A DNA stretch of 16,584 nucleotides from JBDSYA01 sp039925865 (GCA_039925865.1 JBDSYA010000138.1:1-16584); one strand, 5' to 3'; shown: positions 1-7,869, numbered from the stretch's first letter. Notes: generated by a model from the letters alone, not told the origin. Translations and numbers: made by a program.

Positions 1-434
1 ACAGCGCCGGTTCCTCCCGCGCACTTATCATTCATTGAAGGAATTTTTTTCTTCTTGCCGGTTTCAGGATCGGGTTTAAAAATAATTATCTTTGCATCCT
101 GTCCGCCAAGCTCTATTACAGAGTGAGTTGCCGGATAAAGTTTTTCAACAGCAAGTGAAACTGCATTTACTTCCTGAACAAATTTTCCCCCGATGTGCTT
201 GCCTATGTTAGATCCTCCTGATCCTGTAATAAAACATCGGACTTCTTCAGGGTTTGTAATCTCACATTCTATTTCGATCTTCTTAAGAAGCTCGAGAGAC
301 TTTTCCGGCTGCTTTGTATCGTGTCTGTGATATTCAGACCAAATGATCTCATCTTTATCGGTGTCGATAACAACAGCTTTTACTGTTGTAGATCCGACGT
401 CAAAGCCAATGGAGAGATTTCGTTTTGTAGGCAT
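1..434 (-). CDS. BadF/BadG/BcrA/BcrD-type ATPase, activator of 2-hydroxyacyl-CoA dehydratase (partial, N-terminal 144 residues)
   Basis: This is the N-terminal part of a CoA-dehydratase activase, running off the left edge of the window. The family uses ATP hydrolysis to push one low-potential electron into a partner dehydratase. The ASKHA-fold phosphate loop is visible (FDVGSTTVK, residues 11-19), then GSGG (71-74), ELGGQDAK (108-115) and NDKCAGGTG (135-143). Cys138 in the last motif corresponds to the family cysteine that helps bridge a [4Fe-4S] cluster between two activase subunits. The start ATG at 432-434 gives a typical N-terminus and has no Shine-Dalgarno sequence upstream. It lies downstream of the dehydratase-like gene ending at 760, on the same strand but separated by about 325 bp of repeat-rich DNA. 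Whether it is a short activase (about 260 residues) or a longer fused form cannot be seen. The family call is secure; the substrate is unknown. Confidence 0.9.
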   Translation of the reverse strand, partial: MPTKRNLSIGFDVGSTTVKAVVIDTDKDEIIWSEYHRHDTKQPEKSLELLKKIEIECEITNPEEVRCFITGSGGSNIGKHIGGKFVQEVNAVSLAVEKLYPATHSVIELGGQDAKIIIFKPDPETGKKKKIPSMNDKCAGGTGA

Positions 435-444
435 GAGTTATTAT

Positions 445-477
445 GATTTTAGATTTTTGATTTACGATTTTAGATTA
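445..477 (+). repeat. Short AT-rich dispersed repeat, copy 1
   Basis: A roughly 33-bp stretch built from GATTTTAGAT and TTTTGATTTA blocks. A close relative lies in opposite orientation at 11869-11902, between two convergent genes. The two align over nearly their whole length with a handful of mismatches. This copy sits just upstream of the activase start codon. It has no coding capacity. It may be a lineage-typical intergenic repeat; its function is unknown. Confidence 0.5.
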
Positions 478-511
478 TTAATTTTCATTTTTCATTTTCT
501 TTTGCTTCATT

Positions 512-662
512 GGTAGTGCTACCTGACATGGGTCATTATTCCCGCTTCGCGTATCGTGACATTATCATGTTTAACTAACATCTATGTTATTCCAACCGTG
601 GAGTCAGAAATTTCTTCCTGACTGCCGTATCACTCTCTCTGTCAGGACGGAAGTCCTGACAG
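512..662. repeat. Palindrome-rich intergenic element (REP-like, uncharacterised)
   Basis: This ~150-bp stretch is visibly more GC-rich than other intergenic DNA in the window and is packed with short inverted repeats. They are GGTAG/CTACC (512-516 and 519-523), TGAC/GTCA (524-527 and 532-535), CGC/GCG (543-545 and 549-551), TAACAT/ATGTTA (576-581 and 584-589), GTCAG/CTGAC (603-607 and 618-622), and a perfect 10-bp hairpin at 639-662. The last two share the GTCAG/CTGAC core. No open frame of note occupies it. It lies between two same-strand genes, so it would be transcribed if they are co-transcribed. It could be a REP/MITE-like dispersed element or an RNA-processing site; the sequence alone does not decide. 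Confidence 0.45.
639..662. other. Perfect 10-bp stem hairpin with 4-nt loop
   Basis: CTGTCAGGAC at 639-648 pairs exactly with GTCCTGACAG at 653-662 around a GGAA loop, which fits the GNRA tetraloop pattern on the plus strand (TTCC on the minus strand). No T-run follows on either strand, so it does not look like a standard intrinsic terminator. For minus-strand transcripts it would sit about 100 nt after the stop codon of the dehydratase-like gene, where a 3'-end stabiliser or processing structure could act. Confidence 0.7.
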
Positions 663-676
663 CACATTAAAAATTT

Positions 677-771
677 CTATACAAACTATATAAACTCAAC
701 AAACTCTACACCCTCTAAATTTTCTACATCCTCTATCCACTCTATCCACTCTACACACTCTACACACTCTC
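677..771 (-). repeat. 9-bp-period tandem array with in-frame TAG stops
   Basis: On the plus strand a CTCTA-like core recurs every 9 bp, beginning at 677, 686, 695, 704, 713, 722, 731, 740, 749, 758 and 767. The units are cleanest at 731-766, with two CTCTATCCA and two CTCTACACA copies, and degenerate towards 677. Because 9 is a multiple of 3, every unit falls in the same frame as the dehydratase-like gene. On the minus strand TAG codons therefore stand at 762-760, 753-751, 744-742, 735-733, 726-724, 717-715 and 708-706. The first is the actual stop of that gene, whose last residues are encoded by the edge of the array. Confidence 0.85.
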
Positions 772-2556
772 TACTTCCGACTCTTTCCTCACACTCTTAA
801 TTCCTTCCTTCTTCATCATCTCAGCTACATCCAAAATAAAGTTAGCTCCGATCCCTGAAATTCCTTTTCTGTGTGAAACATGAAGGAAAGGTCTTTGAAG
901 TTTATCATGTGTTTCGACATAAGCTTTGATTTCTTCCAAAGAATAACCAGTCTTTTCAAGGCATTCATTGTATTCGATCTTTGCCTTTGCTTTCGCTTCT
1001 CCTAAAGCCATCTGAACACGTGAATGCGCGTTGACATCACCTTCACCTGAAGTTTCAATTGGAAGGAATATCATGTCCTTATAATGATTTGATACTGCGG
1101 ACTGAACTCCGTCAGATTGAGTTGACGGCATACATCCGAATGGTTTTAATGAAAGTATCATATGACATAAATTATTTACTGTATAATAAATACTTTTGCC
1201 GACTTCAAGATGTCCTTCTCCCCCTTCAACACGAGAATTATAAAATGGATGTGCAAGATCTTTTAAAACTTTCTGATCTACCAACTCATGTGGAAGTTCA
1301 CCGAATGCTTTTCTGTAACGGTTGTATTCCCTGTCAAATATTTTTTCGGCAAGTGTTAAAATTGTCTTAGACGATTTATAATCTTTTGCCATTTTCAGCT
1401 TGTCCTTAAATGTTAATTTGGTATCAAGATCCTTATAAACATTTATTCCCTTCTGATCTTCATTTACTGACTGCGCCTGGTGTATCATATACATTATCCA
1501 TGTTGCGATCGGCTCCACCACTACCTGCGCTCCTTCTCTTTCAAGGAACGGGAACATATTGAAATTACCGTCTCCTTCAGTTGTCTGAGCCCAGAATTCA
1601 CCTGTAACTTTAACAATTGGTTTAAGTCTCGTCCTGTCAACTTTTATATTGTTAAATTTCTCTTTTGCACTTTCAACTGCTTCAAGATAATAATCACCTA
1701 ATATCTGGTCTATAAATTTTGTCAGATAATCTGATGCAGGAAGTTTTTGTATGATCTTTCCGATCCTTGAATTAAAATCAAAATATCTTTTGCTCTTTAG
1801 TTTATCATAAAATATATCGATGACTTCTTCCATTACCCTGTTTGTTTCACCTTCATTCACTTCATAAGGCCTTACATGATATCCGATCTCATTGATAATA
1901 TCACCGAGCATCATCGCATTGATAATTCCTAAGAAGAAATCCAGGTTCATTTCTAAACCCGCTTCAGCTTCTGCCTGAGACAAACCTCCGGTCTGCTGAA
2001 ATAATAAAACTCTGAATCCGTCGAAGCCAGAATTTCGCAGCGCTAATCTGTACTCTGCTTCATACATTCCAAATCTGCACGGACCGCATGCCCCCGCTGT
2101 GAAGAAAACATGTTTGTCTATAATATCTTCTTTTGACATTCCGCCTTCTTCAAGTGCCTGAAGATGCTGAACAAGATTACCTACAGTAAAATATGTCGGA
2201 TTGCACTGACCGTTATTACCATATTCTTTACCAAGCTGAAATGCTTTCTTATCGGCAGTAGCAACAATATCCATTTTGTAGCCGATGCCTTCAAGAGCGC
2301 CTTTAATTAGTTTCTCATGCTTCCATGTAAGACCTCCAAACAAAATTGTCGTGTCTTTTCTCTGATCTTTTGTAAAGGCTTTTTCAAAAGGTCTTTTGAA
2401 ATGATCGATCTTTTTGTTTTCAACTCCATATTCCGCTTCAAGTCGCTTTTTTTCTTCAAGCAGCATCTGCTGTATCAATTGCTCTTTGTTGACTTGCTCC
2501 TTTTGCGCCTCGTCCGGAATTTGTATTGCAACCGGATTTACTGTCTTTGAGTCCAT
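760..2556 (-). CDS. 2-hydroxyacyl-CoA dehydratase-like protein (COG3581/DUF2229-type partner of the activase)
   Basis: This 598-residue cytoplasmic protein resembles the dehydratase-like proteins that accompany BadF/BcrA-type ATPases. It carries the family's cysteine motifs: GNNGQCNP (Cys118), TAGACGPCRFGMYEAEYR (Cys157, Cys160), NNLCHM (Cys464) and PFGCMPS (Cys475), followed by the glycine/acid-rich TSGEGDVNAHSR (502-513). These cysteines are candidates for iron-sulfur ligands. The first 65 residues are charged and probably helical. The neighbouring activase at 434-1 is the expected electron donor, although 325 bp of repeats lie between. In many Firmicutes the activase and this domain are fused in one very large protein; here they are separate. 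The substrate is unknown, and fermentation of hydroxyglutarate or lactate should not be assumed. The start ATG at 2554-2556 has an AT-rich leader with no Shine-Dalgarno sequence. The stop lies inside a 9-bp tandem repeat. Confidence 0.85.
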   Translation of the reverse strand: MDSKTVNPVAIQIPDEAQKEQVNKEQLIQQMLLEEKKRLEAEYGVENKKIDHFKRPFEKAFTKDQRKDTTILFGGLTWKHEKLIKGALEGIGYKMDIVATADKKAFQLGKEYGNNGQCNPTYFTVGNLVQHLQALEEGGMSKEDIIDKHVFFTAGACGPCRFGMYEAEYRLALRNSGFDGFRVLLFQQTGGLSQAEAEAGLEMNLDFFLGIINAMMLGDIINEIGYHVRPYEVNEGETNRVMEEVIDIFYDKLKSKRYFDFNSRIGKIIQKLPASDYLTKFIDQILGDYYLEAVESAKEKFNNIKVDRTRLKPIVKVTGEFWAQTTEGDGNFNMFPFLEREGAQVVVEPIATWIMYMIHQAQSVNEDQKGINVYKDLDTKLTFKDKLKMAKDYKSSKTILTLAEKIFDREYNRYRKAFGELPHELVDQKVLKDLAHPFYNSRVEGGEGHLEVGKSIYYTVNNLCHMILSLKPFGCMPSTQSDGVQSAVSNHYKDMIFLPIETSGEGDVNAHSRVQMALGEAKAKAKIEYNECLEKTGYSLEEIKAYVETHDKLQRPFLHVSHRKGISGIGANFILDVAEMMKKEGIKSVRKESEVESV

Positions 2557-2645
2557 GGTTTTTATTTAATTTAGTTTAAGATTCTATTTTAAATTTAATT
2601 GTAAACTTTTTTAATTCTTCTGATTCTTTTTTAAATCGTCTTATT

Positions 2646-4010
2646 TTAATTTACGTTTGATCCGGTCAATAAACTCTGAATATGCTTTGAACTGGTAACT
2701 GCTCCCTCAATTGTTGACGGAAATCCCGTATCAGTCCAGTCTCCTGCAATGAAAAAATTATTAATGTTTGTACTTTGCGGAGGCCTGAATTCATTGCTCT
2801 CATCATCCGGAATAAATGTTGCCCGTTTTTCTTTTATCACTTTATAATCTGAAATTTCCAGCCTCTCAAATCCATCGAGAGTCTGCATTAATTCGTTGAT
2901 ACATAATTTAAAAATTTCTTCATTACTCATACCAGTTATATTAATTTCATCTGCTCCGCTTATTACAAGACTCAGATGCTGATCGCTTCTTTTAAAGATC
3001 CACTGAACTTTCGTTCCGATCAAACCGGTCATCCCAAAGGAGTTATGCGGTATCAATTCTTCAGGTATTTTTCCGTTAAAAAATAAATGAACTGAAACTA
3101 TACTTGAAGTTTTTAACCTGTCAGAATTGTAATGATCATCTGTCAGCCCTTCCGAACCAAACAATTCTTTGTAATCATAAAAACCCACGGCTGAAATGTA
3201 AATTTCTGATTTCAAATTCGTATTGTCTTCTAACATTATATTTTCAATTTTCAGATCAGATTTATTATCAGATTCCGAACCGGCTTTTAAGTTGATCCTT
3301 TTAACTCTTTGATTCAAAAAAATGTCTGCATCGTTCATTTTTAAATAATCAACTGCATCATTAATAAAAAGCTCATTTAAATTTACACTTGGGATCACAA
3401 GCATTGAATTATTCTTAGATTTAAAACCTTCCTTCATAACATTTAAAAATATTTTCACACTGACATTCTCCGGGCGGGTGTTAAAAACCGAAAATATAAA
3501 CGGCTCCCAGAAATATTTAATGATATTTTCTGTTTGATTGATTCCTTCCAGAAGGTCCCGGACATTTCCATATTTGCTTTCAAAATCATTAAGTTTAAAA
3601 AGCTTTTTAATATTCTTTAATGCAAATTTATCTTTCAAACCAAAAGCTTTAAATTTCAACAAGCCAATTAATAGATTCAATGGCGGCTTTGTGTCAGGGC
3701 ATTTAAACTGAAAAACTTCCCTGTTCAGATTAATAAAATTTACTTCAAGACCGTTTTGAAAATTCAGCTTATCATAATTTCCGATGATCTTCAGATATTC
3801 AAAAGTATTTTTATACCATCCGGCTAAAATATGCTGCCCGTTGTCAAAGAACTGATTTTTTTTCCGGTCAAAAAAACTGTAAGCTCTTCCTCCAAGCTTT
3901 GGCGAAGATTCAATTAATGTAACCTTGAAACCTGACTCTGTGAGAAAGACTGCTGAAGATAATCCCGCGATCCCTCCGCCAATTATAATAACTGATCTTT
4001 TCAAACTCAT
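2646..4010 (-). CDS. hpnE: Hydroxysqualene dehydroxylase (squalene-associated FAD-dependent oxidoreductase)
   Basis: This 454-residue flavoprotein belongs to the amine oxidase/phytoene desaturase superfamily. The N-terminus has the dinucleotide-binding GGGIAG (residues 11-16), an acidic residue at 34 that would hold the ribose, and the GGR motif (40-42). Near the C-terminus GDWTDTGFPSTIEGAV (423-438) is the second FAD-contact region. In the characterised pathway HpnE reduces hydroxysqualene to squalene. The gene overlaps the end of hpnD by four bases in an ATGA arrangement (4010-4007), so translation is probably coupled. The specific name rests on this clustering with hpnC and hpnD, because sequence alone cannot fully exclude a carotenoid desaturase of the CrtI/CrtN type. 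The next gene downstream starts 89 bp away with no obvious terminator between. Confidence 0.85.
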   Translation of the reverse strand: MSLKRSVIIIGGGIAGLSSAVFLTESGFKVTLIESSPKLGGRAYSFFDRKKNQFFDNGQHILAGWYKNTFEYLKIIGNYDKLNFQNGLEVNFINLNREVFQFKCPDTKPPLNLLIGLLKFKAFGLKDKFALKNIKKLFKLNDFESKYGNVRDLLEGINQTENIIKYFWEPFIFSVFNTRPENVSVKIFLNVMKEGFKSKNNSMLVIPSVNLNELFINDAVDYLKMNDADIFLNQRVKRINLKAGSESDNKSDLKIENIMLEDNTNLKSEIYISAVGFYDYKELFGSEGLTDDHYNSDRLKTSSIVSVHLFFNGKIPEELIPHNSFGMTGLIGTKVQWIFKRSDQHLSLVISGADEINITGMSNEEIFKLCINELMQTLDGFERLEISDYKVIKEKRATFIPDDESNEFRPPQSTNINNFFIAGDWTDTGFPSTIEGAVTSSKHIQSLLTGSNVN

Positions 4011-4915
4011 TTACCAGTTCTGGCTATGCCATGGAGCGCTAATTTATTCTCATCAAAGCTGTACAGTATTTTATACTTCAGATAAACACCCACTGTAATA
4101 AAGATCTTTTTAAAATTTGAAACTCTTAATTTCTTTTCGAATACGTTATAATTATTTTTTTCGATCTTTTTTAATACACGAAAATAAATATGCTCCATTA
4201 TTCTTGCGGCAAACATCAGCCCCTTGTCTTCCCTCGAAAGAGAATTATTGGCTTCATCATAAAAAAATCTCGCTCGGTCACATTCATATTTCATAAGCTT
4301 TATAAAGTCATCATTGTATTTACTGTTAAAAAGATCATCTTCGTGATAATTAAACCTCCGGAGATCTTCAAGCGGTATGTATATTCTTCCGTGTTCTGCA
4401 TCAGTTTTAATGTCTCTTAAAATATTTGTAAGCTGTAAAGCTATGCCGAGATTGATTGCAAAATCCTTTGTCTTTGGATTATTATATCCGAATATTTCAA
4501 TACACATTAAACCTACGGTAGAAGCAACATTGAAACAATAATCCACTAATTCTCCAAAAGTATTATACCTGTTTTTTTTCAAGTCTGCTTCCATTCCTTT
4601 TATCAAACCGAAAAAAGGCTCTGCCGGAATATTAAATTTTTTTATTACAACATTAACTTTATTGAGCAAAGAAAATTTTGAATTCCCGCTTGTAAGAGCT
4701 TTCTCAAATTCCTTCCTCCACTCTATTATTTTAGAATATTTTTTCTCGGTGCTATCATTGACATCATCAACTATATCGTCAGTTTTCCTGCAGAATGCAT
4801 ACACGGTATTAATGGCATCATTCTTTTCTTTTGGCAATAATGAGAATGAATAAAGAAAATTTGACCTGCTTTTTTTAGTTATGCTTTTGTGATCAATGTC
4901 ATTAATTGTTTCCAT
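4007..4915 (-). CDS. hpnD: Presqualene diphosphate synthase (squalene/phytoene synthase family)
   Basis: A 302-residue all-helical prenyl synthase. The first aspartate-rich motif is FCRKTDDIVDDV (residues 41-52) and the second is LRDIKTDAEHGRIYIP (166-181, with Asp168 and Asp172). Together they bind the magnesium-diphosphate groups. In the HpnCDE pathway this enzyme condenses two farnesyl diphosphates head-to-head to presqualene diphosphate. It lies between hpnC, 9 bp upstream, and hpnE, which overlaps it by four bases, so the three genes are almost certainly one operon. It lacks a Shine-Dalgarno sequence and may depend on coupling to hpnC. Assignment as HpnD rather than HpnC rests on gene order and on the more canonical second motif; a swap of the two names is the main alternative. 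Confidence 0.85.
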   Translation of the reverse strand: METINDIDHKSITKKSRSNFLYSFSLLPKEKNDAINTVYAFCRKTDDIVDDVNDSTEKKYSKIIEWRKEFEKALTSGNSKFSLLNKVNVVIKKFNIPAEPFFGLIKGMEADLKKNRYNTFGELVDYCFNVASTVGLMCIEIFGYNNPKTKDFAINLGIALQLTNILRDIKTDAEHGRIYIPLEDLRRFNYHEDDLFNSKYNDDFIKLMKYECDRARFFYDEANNSLSREDKGLMFAARIMEHIYFRVLKKIEKNNYNVFEKKLRVSNFKKIFITVGVYLKYKILYSFDENKLALHGIARTGK

Positions 4916-4924
4916 AATCTGTGT

Positions 4925-5797
4925 CTAAAAAAAAGCTTTTCCCAGTAGTTTAACTTTTTCACAATTATTTATCTGAACTCTGCTGCTTAAAACATTGTAA
5001 TTTATTGATTCTATTTTGTTTAAAATCATTTCACCACCGGCAATTGTTGCTTTTATTTCTAACTTCAATCTTCCGCTAAGCATCTTTATAATATCACGAC
5101 CTTCATCAAATATCTCGTATGTCCTGGAGACTAAATGTTTTAACATCTCTCTAAAGTTATCATTTTCCGTTTCATTTAATAGCAACTTTTCGCTGTACTC
5201 ATAATCCTTCATAATCTCTGAAGGAATATATATTCTTTTCATTTTCAAATCTCTTGAAACATCCTGCCAGAAATTTGTAAGTTGTAAAGCCGTACAGATC
5301 TTATCCGATTTTTCGAAAATTATTTTGTCTCTTTCAATATCATATCCGAAGACACTTAATACCAGCCTTCCTACAGGATTCGCTGAATAATATGAATATT
5401 CAAGTATCTTATCGAAAGTTTCATAAGACAATTCTTCGGCATCCTGCTTAAAAGCGATTAACAAATCCCTAAAATTTTCTGTTGAGATCCCGAGTTCAAT
5501 CATCGTATTGTAAAGAGCAATGAAAATATTTTTTGTTTCAGGTATCAAATTAGTTAACTGATCATGTTCGATCTTTGTCAGCTCATCCTCAAAATCATTT
5601 AGCTTTTTCAGTTTTTCGTATTGGCTGAAATTTACTGAATCTGCAATGTCATCCGCAGTTCTTGCAAAAGCATAAACGCTGTAAATATATTTTCTTTTAT
5701 TTTTCGGTATTAGTAAAGAACCAACTGGAAAATTTTCATAGTGACCAAGAGCAACTTCTTTACAGTATCTGTATGCAATATCAAAATCTGCCTGCAT
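4925..5797 (-). CDS. hpnC: Hydroxysqualene synthase (squalene/phytoene synthase family)
   Basis: First gene of the squalene operon, 290 residues. It carries both aspartate motifs of the trans-isoprenyl diphosphate synthase fold: FARTADDIADSV (residues 44-55) and LTNFWQDVSRDLKMKRIYIP (173-192, with Asp179 and Asp183). The phenylalanine-tryptophan variant NFWQD and the early HYENFPVGSLLIPK segment (19-32) are typical of HpnC proteins. In the known pathway HpnC converts presqualene diphosphate to hydroxysqualene, which HpnE then reduces. The ATG at 5795-5797 follows an AT-rich leader without a Shine-Dalgarno sequence. About 660 bp of gene-poor DNA lie upstream, so the operon promoter should be there, but no convincing promoter boxes were picked out. 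No squalene-hopene cyclase or other user of squalene is in the window. Confidence 0.85.
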   Translation of the reverse strand: MQADFDIAYRYCKEVALGHYENFPVGSLLIPKNKRKYIYSVYAFARTADDIADSVNFSQYEKLKKLNDFEDELTKIEHDQLTNLIPETKNIFIALYNTMIELGISTENFRDLLIAFKQDAEELSYETFDKILEYSYYSANPVGRLVLSVFGYDIERDKIIFEKSDKICTALQLTNFWQDVSRDLKMKRIYIPSEIMKDYEYSEKLLLNETENDNFREMLKHLVSRTYEIFDEGRDIIKMLSGRLKLEIKATIAGGEMILNKIESINYNVLSSRVQINNCEKVKLLGKAFF

Positions 5798-6400
5798 ATT
5801 TATTATCTGAGTAAACGCAATTTTTTATTAAATGCAAAAATAAAGCGGCATCTTAAATCCGAAGAGAAGGATTAAGAATTATTGCGGGAGAGTTAAAACT
5901 TATTTTTTTTAGATTTATTAATGATAAGGATAATTCAATTATAATATTTGAGATCATAACGAATCTATTTTGAAGTCTTGATTTGAAACCAGTAATATAA
6001 ATTTTTGCTCTGAAGAAATAAGAAGACTTATTAATATTAGCGGGATCGGTGGGCAAATAAAAGAATGAAAAAAACATCAATGAAAGAAAGGAAATGGAAA
6101 GTATTAAAAACTTGACAACAATACTGTGCCTGGAATTATAAATATTACTCCAATAACATTTATTACATATCTTCCTGTAAAACTCCATAGTGAGAAAATG
6201 CTGGAGACACCATGAAACTTTATTTATAAATTCGTTATGGAACAATATTGTAAATATGAATGCCATTGAATTTTATTTGTGAAAACTAAACCTATTAATT
6301 TTAAATGTCAAGATTTATTGTTATGTATGAAACTCCCTTTTTAAAAATGCACATTATTACAAAACAGCTTACAGTCCCGTTAATTAAAATCAGTTCATAT
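5798..6400. other. Gene-poor AT-rich gap upstream of hpnC
   Basis: About 600 bp with no gene I can support. A 137-codon minus-strand open frame (6266-5853) translates to a protein dominated by Ile, Phe, Ser, Asn and Leu, as random AT-rich DNA would. It has no recognisable domain and no ribosome binding site. The promoter of the hpn operon should lie in the part nearest 5797. Confidence 0.5.
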
Positions 6401-6438
6401 AAAAAAAAGCCCACCTTAAATTTTATAATAAGATGGGC
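6401..6438 (-). terminator. Intrinsic terminator of the Asp-box propeller gene
   Basis: Read on the minus strand, GCCCATCTTA (6438-6429) pairs with TAAGGTGGGC (6418-6409), ten pairs with one T-G wobble, around a 10-nt AT loop. It is followed directly by eight T residues (6408-6401). It lies 22 bp after the stop codon of the gene at 6461-7831. Confidence 0.85.
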
Positions 6439-6460
6439 AGCAATTATTATATGATAAAAA

Positions 6461-7831
6461 TTATTTAACCAGCATTAATTTTTTTGTGTCGGTAAAATCA
6501 CCGGTTGTAATTGTATAGAAATAAATTCCTGAATTTAAACCTGAAGCTGCTGTAAAGTCTGCTGAATAATTTCCTGCATTTTTAAACTCATTAACAAGAG
6601 TCGCAACTTCTTTTCCAAGCGCATCATAAACTTTCAATGAAACGTTTGAAGATTTAGGAATTGAAAAATTTATTGTTGTTGTTGGATTGAACGGGTTTGG
6701 ATAATTTTGATCCAGTCTGAAATTTTCTGGTATAGAACTATTAACTGTGTTAACTTCTGTTACTACATCGATAAGCTTCAGTATTGCTCCGCTTGCTGTC
6801 GCTGCAAATCCGTACACAGTTGTTCCTACTCTTCTGAATTCCATATGTGTGATTCCGGTTAAACCGGAAGTTGACATAGTGGTCCATGTTAAACCATTAT
6901 CAGTGCTTTTCTTAACTACCCCGGCTGCACCGGCATTAGCAGAAAGATAACATGTATTTGTTCCTTCAATCCATTTCATTGTGCAATACCCGGTTACTCC
7001 TGTACCGACATTAACAGTTGCCCAGGTTAATCCTCCGTCTGTTGTTCTCGCGATACTCGGTAATGAAGCACTTGCTGCTGCTATTCCCATTAATTTATTT
7101 TCTTTAAATGCCAGTCCTGAAACAAATCCACCTGCTAAGCCGGTTAATGTTCCTGTAAACCATGACGTTCCACCATTGCTGGTCATATAAGCTCTGGCCG
7201 GAGCATTATTACCTAGACCGAAGCCGTAGAATAGATTGTCAATAACAAATATTGAATTTTGAGCAGATGCCTGACCTGAAACTCCCGGAGGCGCAGGTGT
7301 TAAAGGTGACCAGCTTGTTCCGCCATTTGAAGTAGTTGAAATGTAATACGGGTTTCCAAGGCCTGTCGGAGGATCACTTTGCGCTATTCCAAAACTCGGC
7401 ATTGTTTTAGAAAAAACTATACCGTTGAAAAATCCAGCAGATCCGCCGGTTGATGCAACTGTTGTCCACGTAGCACCGGCATCTGTAGTTTTAAAGAAAC
7501 TTGCATTTCCTCCTGCTCCTCCTGCTGCTCCTCCGTTTCCAACATATGCTGTATTAGCATCCGTTGCCCAAACACAAAATTGATCCAGCAAAACTCCCGT
7601 GGTGCCAACTGTGATCCAGTTTGCTCCTGCGTTAGTTGTTCTGAATATTGCCGGTGTGTTGGATCCTCCAGCTATCCAGACATTATTCTGATCTACTACT
7701 GAAATACTCGGAAATGTTCCCGCACCGGAAACAGCTCCTGCTATCGTCCATTGCGAAAAAGAATTGCCGAATGATACTAATAATAAAACGATTGTCAGAA
7801 TGGAAATAAATTGTAAATGTTTTACTCTCAT
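6461..7831 (-). CDS. Secreted Asp-box (YCF48/BNR-like) beta-propeller protein with T9SS C-terminal sorting domain
   Basis: This 456-residue exported protein opens with a basic, hydrophobic signal peptide (residues 1 to about 27, ending near SFSQ). Six Asp-box motifs of the form S/T-x-D/N-x-G-x-x-W recur at about 50-residue spacing (65-72, 115-122, 167-174, 217-224, 263-270, 309-316), indicating a propeller of six or more blades. Residues 370-456 are a type A T9SS sorting domain with QNYPNPFNPTT, a VYDALGKEV strand, SGIYFY and the terminal KKLMLVK. The protein should cross the outer membrane through T9SS and be released or anchored at the surface. Its ligand or enzymatic role, if any, cannot be read. 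Glycine- and alanine-rich loops (about 99-110) are notable. It has a clear AGGAG ribosome binding site six nucleotides before ATG, a probable promoter upstream and a strong terminator downstream, so it is likely a single-gene unit. Confidence 0.9.
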   Translation of the reverse strand: MRVKHLQFISILTIVLLLVSFGNSFSQWTIAGAVSGAGTFPSISVVDQNNVWIAGGSNTPAIFRTTNAGANWITVGTTGVLLDQFCVWATDANTAYVGNGGAAGGAGGNASFFKTTDAGATWTTVASTGGSAGFFNGIVFSKTMPSFGIAQSDPPTGLGNPYYISTTSNGGTSWSPLTPAPPGVSGQASAQNSIFVIDNLFYGFGLGNNAPARAYMTSNGGTSWFTGTLTGLAGGFVSGLAFKENKLMGIAAASASLPSIARTTDGGLTWATVNVGTGVTGYCTMKWIEGTNTCYLSANAGAAGVVKKSTDNGLTWTTMSTSGLTGITHMEFRRVGTTVYGFAATASGAILKLIDVVTEVNTVNSSIPENFRLDQNYPNPFNPTTTINFSIPKSSNVSLKVYDALGKEVATLVNEFKNAGNYSADFTAASGLNSGIYFYTITTGDFTDTKKLMLVK

Positions 7832-7837
7832 TATGGT

Positions 7838-7854
7838 CTCCTAAGGGTTTAATT
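7838..7854 (-). promoter_or_regulatory. Shine-Dalgarno site and shared leader motif
   Basis: On the minus strand AGGAG (7842-7838) lies six nucleotides before the ATG at 7831. It is embedded in AATTAAACCCTTAGG (7854-7840), nearly identical to the leader of the Omp28-like cargo gene (10791-10778). Most other genes in the window have no such site. Confidence 0.75.
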
Positions 7855-7869
7855 AATAAAAATTTTTTC

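Noticed and set aside
512..662. tRNA or other known RNA gene in the palindrome-rich element
   Set aside because: No cloverleaf order of stems, no T-arm consensus and no match to a riboswitch pattern I know.
677..771. CRISPR-like array
   Set aside because: Units are 9 bp with no spacers; it is a simple tandem repeat.
5853..6266. 137-codon minus-strand open frame between hpnC and the Asp-box propeller gene
   Set aside because: Composition is that expected from AT-rich DNA (Ile, Phe, Ser, Asn, Leu), no domain, no ribosome binding site, and the long hydrophobic stretches are not arranged as a convincing membrane protein.
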